A stretch of DNA of 14,089 bases from contig JAIRXZ010000159.1 of NCBI GenBank assembly GCA_031267995.1, positions 1 through 14,089 of the forward strand. The letters are read 5' to 3'. The notes under the pieces are model-generated. The model did no database searches. It saw only the letters and a list, made by a program, of their open reading frames with translations, and had not been told where the DNA came from. This stretch comes from Odoribacteraceae bacterium (GTDB taxonomy: Bacteria > Bacteroidota > Bacteroidia > Bacteroidales > Marinifilaceae). Of the stretch, positions 1-7,623 are shown one piece after another (positions within the stretch are counted from its first letter, which is position 1; each line of letters starts with the position of its first letter). The translations under genes and the position numbers were made by a program.

Positions 1-858
1 ACGGGCGAAGAGACAAACAATCCCCCCGCGAACACCGTCGCCATCGGCAGCGACTTTTCCCCCGACAGCGACGGCGAGGTGCTCCTCGTCCTCGCCGGCC
101 GTCAGCGCCAGCGTTTGGCGGGCGAGGAGGTGGAGGTGATCCACGCCCCCGGCGGTCAGGTGCGGGTCAACGCGCGGGTGACGCGGGAAGACGCCCCGTC
201 GGGTGTCCGCGTGGATGCCGAGCCGTTCAACCACCTGATTGTCCCGGCGGGCAAGCGATCCTCCGTCACCTTCCCCGACGGCTCGCGGGTATGGGTCAAC
301 GCCGGGTCGCACCTTTGGTACCCGGTGGAGTGGAAAGAGGATCGGCGCGAGGTGTTCATCGAGGGCGAGATCTTCGTCGACGCTGCCCGCGACACCGCCC
401 GCCCGTTCGTCGTCACCACCGGACTGCTGGAGATAGAAGTCCTCGGCACGCGCTTCAACGTCACCGCCCGCGACGCCTCCGCCAACGCCGTGGTGCTGGA
501 ACGGGGCAGCGTGAGGGTGCGGACGCCGCGGCGCGAGGAGGTGCTCCTCGTCCCCGATCAGCGGCTCGAATACCGCGGCGGAGAACTCTCCGTCGGCCGC
601 GTGGAAACCCGGCAGTACACCGCCTGGAAGGACGGCCTCCTCTACTTCAACGGCACGCCGCTGGGAGAAATCCTCGCTCGCCTGGGAAATTATTACGGTC
701 GGGAAATCGCCTACGACAACGCCGGCGCCGAACTCACCTGCTCCGGCACGCTGGAACTCAAGGCCACCGTGGAGGAGGTTTTGGAAGGACTTACACACAC
801 CGTCCCGGTGCGCGTGGTGCGCGTCCGGGGGAATATTCACGTTATAAACACGCCATAA
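1..858 (+). CDS. fecR: FecR-family anti-sigma factor, 5' end missing
   Basis: The reading frame is open from the first base and ends in TAA at 856-858, giving 285 visible residues. The N-terminal cytoplasmic and membrane part lies upstream of the window, and the in-frame GTG at 79 is not a credible start. The FecR core is plain: SVTFPDGSRVWVNAGSHL, then an R-x-VFIEGEIFVDAA block, a PFVV strand, EVLGTRFNV and a VLERGSVRV strand. The last ~75 residues, from LYFNGTPLGEILARL to the end, match the STN-like DUF4974 domain found at the C terminus of Bacteroidota FecR proteins. Known role: an inner-membrane anti-sigma factor that receives a signal from the STN domain of a TonB-dependent receptor and controls an ECF sigma factor. 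The SusC gene at 1777 carries such an STN domain, so it is the probable partner. The sigma gene should lie just upstream. Family assignment is firm; the specific partnership is inferred. Confidence 0.95.
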   Translation, partial: TGEETNNPPANTVAIGSDFSPDSDGEVLLVLAGRQRQRLAGEEVEVIHAPGGQVRVNARVTREDAPSGVRVDAEPFNHLIVPAGKRSSVTFPDGSRVWVNAGSHLWYPVEWKEDRREVFIEGEIFVDAARDTARPFVVTTGLLEIEVLGTRFNVTARDASANAVVLERGSVRVRTPRREEVLLVPDQRLEYRGGELSVGRVETRQYTAWKDGLLYFNGTPLGEILARLGNYYGREIAYDNAGAELTCSGTLELKATVEEVLEGLTHTVPVRVVRVRGNIHVINTP

Positions 859-861
859 AGT

Positions 862-1677
862 ATGAAAACAATCGCGCAAACGCTCGCCGCGCTGCTGGCG
901 GGCATCTTTTTCCTGGTGGCCTGCTCCGGCGACCCGGAAACGCCACCGCCGCCGCCCGCGGAGGAAGAGGAGGTGGTGGATATCTGGAAAGATTACGACG
1001 CGGGAAATATCCGCTTCGAAAACCGCGCCGCCACCACCCCCGGCGGTCGCGTCACGGGAGCCATCGCCGAAAAGGATCCCCTCTTTTTCGACAAAATCGC
1101 CCGCCGGGTGCTGGCCATCCTCTACTTCTCGCCCGAAGATTCCATCACCAAGGTGCGCAACCTCACCATCCGCCTCGAGGATTTCGACGGCGTGGCCTAC
1201 GCCACGAGCGACAACACGGGCAACATCATCGCCATGAGTTGCAGGTGGATCGGGAGTACTTTCCTCGACACGCGGGACACCGTCAAGGTGGCCGATGAAA
1301 TCATCGGCGTCCTGCTGCACGAAATGACGCACGTCTACCAGCTCGAACCGCGCGCCCCCGGAGGCTACGGCAGCAACGCCGAGGTTTGGGCGTGCATCGA
1401 GGGGACGGCCGATGCCGTGCGGTACCTCGCCGGCTCCTTCGCCGAAAACGACGTCGGCGCGGGCGGCAGCTACATGGACGGTTACCGCACCACCGGCTTC
1501 TTCCTCGGCTGGATCCAAAAAACAAAAGACCCCGACTTCCTCCGCCTCTTCAACCGCGCCGCCCTCCACGTGCAGCCCTGGACGTTCCCGGCAGCCTTCC
1601 GCTACGCCCTGGGCGACAGCGCCGACATCAACGCCCTATGGGTGGAATACCAGGCCTATCGCCGCACGGTAAACTGA
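862..1677 (+). CDS. BSP-family (basic secretory protein) metallopeptidase lipoprotein
   Basis: A 271-residue protein starting 3 bp after the fecR stop. Residues 1-20 form a lipoprotein signal ending FLVAC (Cys21), followed by SGD, a proline run and an acidic stretch (residues ~28-40), so an outer-membrane lipoprotein is likely. The body matches the plant/bacterial basic secretory protein peptidase family (Pfam BSP). It has the HEMTHVYQ motif at residues 153-160, with H153, E154 and H157 in HExxH zinc-binding arrangement, then WACIEGTADAVRY (176-188) and the family signature GGSYMDGYRTTGFFLGW (201-217). The catalytic residues are intact, so it should be an active zinc-dependent peptidase. Its substrate is unknown. 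It sits between an anti-sigma gene and its usual neighbour susC, which suggests co-expression with the glycan locus and perhaps action on a glycoprotein. Start choice is supported by the ATG, the signal peptide and the tight spacing. Confidence 0.9.
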   Translation: MKTIAQTLAALLAGIFFLVACSGDPETPPPPPAEEEEVVDIWKDYDAGNIRFENRAATTPGGRVTGAIAEKDPLFFDKIARRVLAILYFSPEDSITKVRNLTIRLEDFDGVAYATSDNTGNIIAMSCRWIGSTFLDTRDTVKVADEIIGVLLHEMTHVYQLEPRAPGGYGSNAEVWACIEGTADAVRYLAGSFAENDVGAGGSYMDGYRTTGFFLGWIQKTKDPDFLRLFNRAALHVQPWTFPAAFRYALGDSADINALWVEYQAYRRTVN

Positions 1678-1703
1678 CCACCCATCCCCCCTCTAAACAA
1701 AAC

Positions 1704-1740
1704 GACCCCCCGGAGGCGCGGACACGCCGGCCGGGAGGTC
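1704..1740 (+). promoter_or_regulatory. GC-rich hairpin between peptidase gene and susC
   Basis: The 99-bp gap before susC contains a long inverted repeat. GACCCCCCGG (1704-1713) pairs with CCGGGAGGTC (1731-1740) with one mismatch, and inside it GGCG pairs with CGCC around a CGGACA loop. It is followed by AT-rich sequence (1741-1770) but no run of T, so it is not a classical intrinsic terminator. It could be a partial terminator, an mRNA-end stabiliser that separates the fecR-peptidase message from the abundant susC message, or part of a leader. No TAnnTTTG promoter box is visible here. The hairpin is seen directly; its role is inferred. Confidence 0.5.
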
Positions 1741-1776
1741 TAACCGAAATTATTATAAATCTAACGTCACGAAGGT

Positions 1777-4700
1777 ATGAAAAAAAACAAAAAACCAGAC
1801 CGCTTCCCGGTCTCGATCAGAAAACTATTTCGGGTCATGAAACTAACAACCTTTCTCCTGATGACAGCCATCGGCGCCCTCCACGCGAACGGCGCGTATG
1901 CCCAAAACACCCTCTTCACGATGAACTTGAAAGAGAAAACCGTCAAGGAGGTCTTTGAAACCATCGAAAAAAGCAGCGAGTACGTTATCTTCTACTACGA
2001 CAAGGCCATTGACACCCGCCGCAGGGTATCCGTCAACGTCCGCCAGCAGACGGTAGACAAGATCCTCGACAAAATCTTCGAAGGCACCTCAAACGCCTAC
2101 ACCATCAACGACCGTCAAATACTCATCTCCGCCAAACCCGTCGTCCAGCAACCGGAACAGCCCCGCAAGCGCGTCACCGGTCGCGTCATCGACGAAACCA
2201 ACGCCCCCATGCCCGGTGTCACCCTCATCGTCGACGGCACCACGCGGGGCGTCAGCACGGACGTCGACGGCACCTTCACCATCGACATCCTCTCCACGGA
2301 GCGCCTCGTCATCTCCTTCATTGGCTACCAGGGGCAAACCATCCCCGTCGGCGAGCAAACGTGGATCACCGTCCAGATGAAACCCAAGACGGACGAACTC
2401 GAAGAAGTCACCGTCGTCGCCTTCGCCAAGCAACGCAAGGAGAGCGTCATCGGCTCCATCACCACCATCAACCCCTCCAGCCTAAACGTCCCCTCCAGCA
2501 ACCTCACCACCGCCTTTGCCGGCAGGCTGGCCGGGCTGATCTCCTACCAGCGCAGCGGCGAGCCGGGCGAGGACAACGCCTCCTTCTTCATCCGCGGCAT
2601 CACCTCCTTCGGCACCGGCAAGGTCGACCCGCTCATCCTCATCGACGGCGTCGAAATGAACGTCACCTCCCTCGCGCACCTCAACCCCGACGACATCGCC
2701 AGCTTCTCCATCATGAAAGACGCCACGGCCACCGCCCTCTACGGCGCACGCGGCGCCAACGGCGTCATCCTCGTCACCACCCGCGAGGGCAAGGAGGGAA
2801 AAAGTCGCATCTCCCTCCGCGTGGAAAACTCCTTCTCCATGCCCACTAAGAACGTCCACCTCTCCGACCCCATCACCTACATGCGCCTCCACAACGAGGC
2901 CGTCCTCACCCGCAACCCCCTCGGCCAGCTCCCCTACTCCGCCGAAAAAATCGACCGCACCATCGCCGGCATCAACCCCTACGTCTACCCGGCCACCAAT
3001 TGGCACCGGATGCTATTCAAGGACGTCACCGCCAACCAGCGCGTCAACATCAGCCTCAGCGGGGGAGGCAGCGTCGCCAGGTACTACGTCGCCGGATCCT
3101 TTGCACAGGACAACGGCGTGCTCAAGGTCGACAAGCGAAACAACTTCAACAGCAACATCGACCTCAAAAAATACACGCTGCACACCAACGTCAACATCAA
3201 CCTGTCGCCCACCACCGAGCTGATCACCCGCCTCCACGCCGCCTTTGACGACTACCGCGGCCCGCTGGACGGGGGCGCCGATCTATATAACAAGGTGATC
3301 CGCACCAACCCCGTCCTCTTCCCCGCCTACTACGCCCCGGACGAGGCCAACCTCACCACGGAGCATATCCTCTTTGGAAACTACGCCGGCGGCGACTACC
3401 TCAACCCCTACGCCGACCTCGTCAAGGGCTACAAGGAGTACTCCCGCTCCAGCATCCTGGCGCAGCTGGAGCTGAAGCAAAACTTCGACTTCCTCCTCGA
3501 CGGCCTCAACGCCCGCCTCATGCTCAGCACCACGCGCGATGCCTATTTCGACTTGCAACGCGCCTACACCCCCTTCTGGTACAGCGTCTCCGCCTACGAT
3601 CGCCAAACGGACACCTACAAACTCCTCCGCATCAACCCCGACGCCGGCGAACCCTGGCTCACCTACAACGAAGGCGCCAAGCAAGCCTCCAGCAGTATCT
3701 ACATGGAGGGCGTCCTCCAGTACGACCGCGCCCTGGACGCCCGCAACTCCATCGGCGCCCTCCTCGTCCTCACCCTCCGCGAGGCGCTGGACGGCAACGC
3801 CGGGACGCTCACCAACTCCCTCCCCCGCCGCAACCTCGGCGTCTCCGGCCGATTCACCTACGCGTACGCCGACCGTTATTTTGCCGAGTTTAACTTCGGC
3901 TACAACGGCTCCGAACGCTTCGCCCGCGACGAGCGATGGGGCTTCTTCCCCTCCGCCGGCGTGGCCTGGTACATCTCCAACGAGGAGTTTTTCCCCTGGA
4001 AGGATGTCGTCAACAAGCTCAAGCTGAGGGCTACCTACGGCGTCGTCGGCAACGACCAGATCGGCGACAGCGGCGACCGATTTTTCTACCTCTCCAACGT
4101 CACCCTCAAGGACGACAACCGCTCCTACTCCTTTGGCTACGATATGAACTACGGCCGACAGGGCACCTCCATCTCCCGCTACGCCGACGACAACATCACC
4201 TGGGAAACAGCCTACAAGCAAAACTACGGCATCGAGGTCGGCCTCTTCAACAACCTCGACCTCCAGGTGGATTACTTCCGCGAGCACCGCGCCCGCATCC
4301 TTCAAAACCGCGCCTACATCCCCAACACCATGGGGTTGCAATCCAACCCGCAGTCAAACATCGGCGAAACGCTCGCCCGCGGCGCGGACATCTCGCTGGA
4401 CTTCACGCGCTCCTTTGCCGACCGTTCCTGGCTCGCCCTCCGCGGCACCTTCACCTACGCCACGGCCGAGTACAAGGTGTTCGAGGAGCCAAGTTACGAG
4501 GGCGCCCCGTGGCGATCGCGCGTCGGCGCCAAAATCTCCCAGCAATGGGGACTGATTGCCGAGCGGCTATTCGTTGATGAAGAAGAGGTCAGAAACGCCC
4601 CCGAACAACTTTTCGGCCCCTACATGGCCGGCGACATCAAGTACAAGGACATCAACCACGACGGTGTCATCAACGCCGCCGACGGCGTGCAAGTGGGCTA

Positions 4701-5187
4701 CCCCACCACGCCGGAAATCAACTACGGCTTCGGATTCTCCTATGGCCGCGGGGCGTGGGACATCTCCGGATTCTTCCAGGGATCCGCCCGATCCTCCTTC
4801 TGGATCGACCCCAACGCCACCGCCCCCTTCGTCGGCAACCGCGCCCTCCTCGACGTCTACGCCAACGACCACTGGTCGGAGGACGACCGCGATCTGCACG
4901 CCCTCTGGCCGCGCCTCTCCAACGAAGTGGTATCCAACAACACGCAGCTGAATACCTGGTTCATGCGCGACGGCACCTTCCTCCGCCTCAAATCGGCAGA
5001 GATCGGCTACACCCTCCCCGACCGCCTCACCCGCGCGCTCCTCCTCGACAAAGCGCGCGTCTACCTCAGCGGCACCAATCTTTTTGGCCTCAGTAAATTC
5101 AAACTCTGGGACGTGGAAATGGCCGGGAACGGACTCGGCTACCCCCTGCAACGGGTCTACAACATCGGCATCAACGTCAACTTTTAA
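1777..5187 (+). CDS. susC: SusC/RagA-family TonB-dependent outer-membrane receptor with STN domain
   Basis: An 1136-residue protein; the symbol is a family label, not a claim of starch import. A long basic N-terminal region and a hydrophobic segment (residues 21-40) end in a signal peptidase I-like AYA|Q site near residue 42. Next come an STN domain (~44-119), a carboxypeptidase-regulatory-like beta-sandwich (~131-203, RVTGRVIDETNAPMPGVTL), a plug domain (~214-338 with ILIDGVEMN, IASFSIMKDATATALYGARGANGVILVTT) and a 22-strand barrel ending in NIGINVNF with terminal Phe. The protein transports large glycan or peptide ligands across the outer membrane using TonB energy and forms a complex with the SusD encoded 12 bp downstream. 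The STN extension marks it as a transducer type that signals to FecR, whose gene lies upstream. The ATG at 1777 is preceded by GAAGG. Codons strongly favour C in the third position. Confidence 0.97.
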   Translation: MKKNKKPDRFPVSIRKLFRVMKLTTFLLMTAIGALHANGAYAQNTLFTMNLKEKTVKEVFETIEKSSEYVIFYYDKAIDTRRRVSVNVRQQTVDKILDKIFEGTSNAYTINDRQILISAKPVVQQPEQPRKRVTGRVIDETNAPMPGVTLIVDGTTRGVSTDVDGTFTIDILSTERLVISFIGYQGQTIPVGEQTWITVQMKPKTDELEEVTVVAFAKQRKESVIGSITTINPSSLNVPSSNLTTAFAGRLAGLISYQRSGEPGEDNASFFIRGITSFGTGKVDPLILIDGVEMNVTSLAHLNPDDIASFSIMKDATATALYGARGANGVILVTTREGKEGKSRISLRVENSFSMPTKNVHLSDPITYMRLHNEAVLTRNPLGQLPYSAEKIDRTIAGINPYVYPATNWHRMLFKDVTANQRVNISLSGGGSVARYYVAGSFAQDNGVLKVDKRNNFNSNIDLKKYTLHTNVNINLSPTTELITRLHAAFDDYRGPLDGGADLYNKVIRTNPVLFPAYYAPDEANLTTEHILFGNYAGGDYLNPYADLVKGYKEYSRSSILAQLELKQNFDFLLDGLNARLMLSTTRDAYFDLQRAYTPFWYSVSAYDRQTDTYKLLRINPDAGEPWLTYNEGAKQASSSIYMEGVLQYDRALDARNSIGALLVLTLREALDGNAGTLTNSLPRRNLGVSGRFTYAYADRYFAEFNFGYNGSERFARDERWGFFPSAGVAWYISNEEFFPWKDVVNKLKLRATYGVVGNDQIGDSGDRFFYLSNVTLKDDNRSYSFGYDMNYGRQGTSISRYADDNITWETAYKQNYGIEVGLFNNLDLQVDYFREHRARILQNRAYIPNTMGLQSNPQSNIGETLARGADISLDFTRSFADRSWLALRGTFTYATAEYKVFEEPSYEGAPWRSRVGAKISQQWGLIAERLFVDEEEVRNAPEQLFGPYMAGDIKYKDINHDGVINAADGVQVGYPTTPEINYGFGFSYGRGAWDISGFFQGSARSSFWIDPNATAPFVGNRALLDVYANDHWSEDDRDLHALWPRLSNEVVSNNTQLNTWFMRDGTFLRLKSAEIGYTLPDRLTRALLLDKARVYLSGTNLFGLSKFKLWDVEMAGNGLGYPLQRVYNIGINVNF

Positions 5188-5199
5188 CCCCAAGAAGTC

Positions 5200-7125
5200 A
5201 TGAAAAACATCATCGGATACGCATTAATCATCGCGCTGTACACCTCCGCCTGCAAGGATTTCCTCGACGTCATCCCGGACAACGTCGCCACCATCAACCA
5301 CGCCTTCCAGGATCGCGTCAGCGCCGAACGCTACCTCTACACCTGTTACAGCTACCTCCCCAACCACCAGGCGCCCGGCGACAACCCCGCCTTTGTCGGT
5401 GGCGACGAAAACATTATCCTCATCAACACCCGCCAGGGCTACTTCGGTTTCGACTACCCCTTCTACATCGTCCGCGGCCTCCAAAACACCGAAAACCCCT
5501 ACGTCAACTACTGGAACGGCGAAAACATCAACACCATCGGCGGCAACGGCCGATCCATGTTCCAGGCCTTGCGCGACTGCAACATTTTCCTCGACAACAT
5601 CGACCGTCCCAACGACCTCGATGACTACGAAAAAGCCCGCTGGGTGGCCGAGGTCAAATTCCTCAAAGCCTACTACCACTACTGGTTATTCCAGCTCTAC
5701 GGCCCCATCCCCATCACCGACGTCAACCTCCCCGTCAACGCCTCCCCGGAGCAGGTGCGGTGCTACCGCGAACCCGTCGACAGCGTCGTCAACTACATCG
5801 TCCGCCTCCTGGACGAAGCCCTCGTCGTCCCCGAACTTCCCATGACCATCCAGCTCACCACCAGCGAACTTGGCCGCGTCACCAAACCCATCGTCGCCGC
5901 CGTCAAGGCCAAGACACTCGTCCTCGCCGCCAGCCCCCTCTTCAACGGCAACGACGACTACGCCGGCTTCCGCGACAACCGCGGCGTCTACCTCTTCCCC
6001 GAATACGACGCCACCAAGTGGCAAACCGCCGCCGACGCCTGCCTGGAAGCCCTGGAATATTGCGACGTCGCCAACATTCGCCTCTACAACAACTTCCAAT
6101 CCCTCTACGTCAGCAGCCCCGAAATTCGCACGCAGATGAACATCCGCGGCGCCGTCACCGAACGATGGAACCAGGAAATCGTCTGGGGATCAACCCGCAG
6201 CGCCGACCAGCTACAACGCGTCTCCACCGCCCGCACCGAGGCCACTCAAGGATCCATGACCGCCATCGTCTGCGAGATGGCGCCCACCCTCCGCGTCGCC
6301 GAGCTGTTCTACACCAAAAACGGCATCCCCATCAACGAGGACAAGGACTGGAACTACGCCGAGCGATACAAAACCCGCGTCGCCGGCAACGACGCTCCTT
6401 ATTATATCCGCGACGGCTACACCACCGCCAACCTCCACTTCGACCGCGAGCCGCGCTTCTACGCCACCCTCGGCTTTGACGGCGGCGTGTGGTTCGGCGG
6501 AGGAAAGGGCGACGACTCCGCCGACCTCTATTACATCCAGGCCAAGAGCGGACAGGCCGCCGGCGTGGTGGCCGCCGACCGCTATTCGCAGACGGGGTAC
6601 TTCGGTAAAAAACTCGTTCACTACGAATCCTCCGTCTCCAACAACAACTTCGACATCCGTCCCTACTCCTTCCCCATCATCCGCCGCGCCGACCTCATGC
6701 TGCTCCGCGCCGAGGCGCTCCTGGAGTCCGGCGGCAGCATCGCCGAGGCCAGGGGTCTGGTGGACGAGGTGCGCGCCCGCGCCGGCCTGCAACCGTGCGA
6801 AGTGAGCTGGCGCGACCATGCCGCCACGCGCACCGACAAGCCCGCCTCCCGCGACGGCATGTTGGAGATCACCCGGCAGGAACGCCTCATCGAGCTTGCC
6901 CTCGAAGGCCAACGCTTCTACGATCTGCGCCGCTGGAAACAGTTGGAAGCGCGCATGAACGAGCCGTTGCGCGGATGGAACGTCAGGGGAGCCAACGAGG
7001 CCGACTACTATCGCGTGGTCTCCTACTACTCCCCGGAGTTCACGTTCAAGCATAATTTGTGGCCGATCCGCCAAAGCGTCATCGACGTCAACAAAAACAT
7101 CGTCCAAAACCCCGGCTGGCAATAA
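5200..7125 (+). CDS. susD: SusD/RagB-family surface glycan-binding lipoprotein
   Basis: A 641-residue protein, at the large end for the family. A short signal peptide ends in TSAC with the lipid-bearing Cys18, followed directly by KDFLD, the typical SusD N terminus and a likely surface-export signal. Family marks include the N-terminal helical part around ARWVAEVKFLKAYYHYWLFQ, the YSFPIIRRADLMLLRAEALL segment, the RLIELALEGQRFYDLRRW block, and the C-terminal WPIRQSVIDVNKNIVQNPGW close. It should cap the SusC barrel at the cell surface and hand the ligand to it. The susC stop is 12 bp upstream, so the two are co-transcribed. After its stop comes an unusual 21-bp palindromic array before the next lipoprotein gene. 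Ligand specificity cannot be read from sequence, but the nearby fucosidase hints at a fucosylated glycan. Confidence 0.97.
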   Translation: MKNIIGYALIIALYTSACKDFLDVIPDNVATINHAFQDRVSAERYLYTCYSYLPNHQAPGDNPAFVGGDENIILINTRQGYFGFDYPFYIVRGLQNTENPYVNYWNGENINTIGGNGRSMFQALRDCNIFLDNIDRPNDLDDYEKARWVAEVKFLKAYYHYWLFQLYGPIPITDVNLPVNASPEQVRCYREPVDSVVNYIVRLLDEALVVPELPMTIQLTTSELGRVTKPIVAAVKAKTLVLAASPLFNGNDDYAGFRDNRGVYLFPEYDATKWQTAADACLEALEYCDVANIRLYNNFQSLYVSSPEIRTQMNIRGAVTERWNQEIVWGSTRSADQLQRVSTARTEATQGSMTAIVCEMAPTLRVAELFYTKNGIPINEDKDWNYAERYKTRVAGNDAPYYIRDGYTTANLHFDREPRFYATLGFDGGVWFGGGKGDDSADLYYIQAKSGQAAGVVAADRYSQTGYFGKKLVHYESSVSNNNFDIRPYSFPIIRRADLMLLRAEALLESGGSIAEARGLVDEVRARAGLQPCEVSWRDHAATRTDKPASRDGMLEITRQERLIELALEGQRFYDLRRWKQLEARMNEPLRGWNVRGANEADYYRVVSYYSPEFTFKHNLWPIRQSVIDVNKNIVQNPGWQ

Positions 7126-7165
7126 TTCATCACCCGTCGACGTGAACAACTTGAAAAAGAGGATA

Positions 7166-7612
7166 ATGATCAGACGTGAACACGCGCGGAAACGGGGGGA
7201 AACGCTCCCCGCGTCACGCGAAACGGCGATTATCTCACGTGAGATAAAAATTATCTCACGTGACGGCAACTTTATCTCACGTGAGATAATGAAAATCTCA
7301 CGCGAGATAATTTTTATCTCACGTGACAGCAACTCTATCTCACGCGAGATGGTTAAAATCCCGCGTGAGATCGTTAAAAACTCACATGAAATCGTCAAAA
7401 CTTCGCGCGAGATTATTCCTATCTCACGTGAGATAAAAATTATCTCACGTGAGATAGCTCCAACTTCGCGTGCAACCGACCCCGCGACGCGCGCGATCGC
7501 CCACACCTTATATAAGGTGTCCCCCGTCTTGCATGACTTCGCCCCCGCCTCGCGCGAACCCGTCGCGAACGCTCGCGCCACCGCGACAAACTCTAACGTA
7601 ACAAAACATTAA
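7166..7612 (+). CDS. Possible small protein made of ISREI-type heptads (doubtful)
   Basis: An open frame of 148 codons from ATG 7166, with AAAAAGAGG at 7154-7162 as a rather close ribosome site, to TAA at 7610-7612. An in-frame GTG at 7142 lacks a ribosome site. Nearly the whole product is a seven-residue repeat such as ISREIKI, with later units drifting to TSRATDP, ATRAIAH and TLYKVSP without losing register. Ile at positions 1 and 5 gives 3-4 hydrophobic spacing, as in a coiled coil. For coding: no indel breaks the frame over about 18 units, and the stop lies 11 bp before the next start codon. Against: the DNA units are palindromes, so the opposite strand also encodes ISREI heptads, and openness may be a by-product of a 21-bp period. 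There is no signal peptide and I recognise no known family. Confidence 0.3.
   Translation: MIRREHARKRGETLPASRETAIISREIKIISRDGNFISREIMKISREIIFISRDSNSISREMVKIPREIVKNSHEIVKTSREIIPISREIKIISREIAPTSRATDPATRAIAHTLYKVSPVLHDFAPASREPVANARATATNSNVTKH
7211..7588. repeat. Array 1: 21-bp tandem repeat with 14-bp palindromic core
   Basis: About 18 units begin every 21 bp from 7211 (7211, 7232, 7253 and so on to 7568). The core block 7232-7462 has consensus ATCTCACGTGAGAT plus a variable, mostly AT-rich 7-bp spacer. The 14-bp palindrome is perfect at 7232, 7274, 7421 and 7442, and nearly so (CGCG centre) at 7295 and 7337. Units at both edges (7211 and 7463 onward) are degenerate but stay in exact register. 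As RNA each unit can form a 5-bp stem with an ACGU loop. The array fills most of the 498-bp gap between susD and the next lipoprotein gene. I see no promoter or T-tract terminator in this gap. It is AT-richer than its surroundings. Confidence 0.95.
7504..7519. repeat. In-register variant palindrome CACCTTATATAAGGTG
   Basis: This perfect 16-bp palindrome contains ACCTTATATAAGGT at 7505-7518, exactly where the repeat register of array 1 places a unit (7232 plus 13 x 21). It shares almost no sequence with the ATCTCACGTGAGAT consensus but has the same 14-bp dyad size and the same 5+4+5 layout. It could alternatively be a TATA-rich hairpin of independent origin. Confidence 0.85.
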
Positions 7613-7623
7613 ACACAAGTGAC

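Noticed and set aside
79..858. Complete 259-residue FecR starting at GTG 79
   Set aside because: The frame is open to base 1, and the visible part lacks the N-terminal region and membrane segment of FecR, so the gene is cut by the window edge.
3283..4341. 352-codon minus-strand open frame inside susC
   Set aside because: Valine/glycine/glutamate-rich shadow of C-ending codons on the + strand. It has no recognisable domain and lies wholly within a well-supported receptor gene.
6211..7581. 456-codon open frame on the minus strand through susD and the array
   Set aside because: Its first two thirds is the reverse of a clear SusD gene in low-complexity Val/Gly/Glu sequence, typical of shadow frames in GC-rich DNA. 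Only the array part resembles a repeat peptide, and that follows from the palindromes.
7211..7588. CRISPR array
   Set aside because: The period is 21 bp, the 7-bp spacers are far too short and not unique, units are palindromic and diverged, and no cas gene is present.
7211..7588. Replication origin or iteron array
   Set aside because: No rep or dnaA gene is nearby. TTATCTCAC only loosely resembles a DnaA box and is out of step with TTATCCACA. The location is inside a glycan-use operon.
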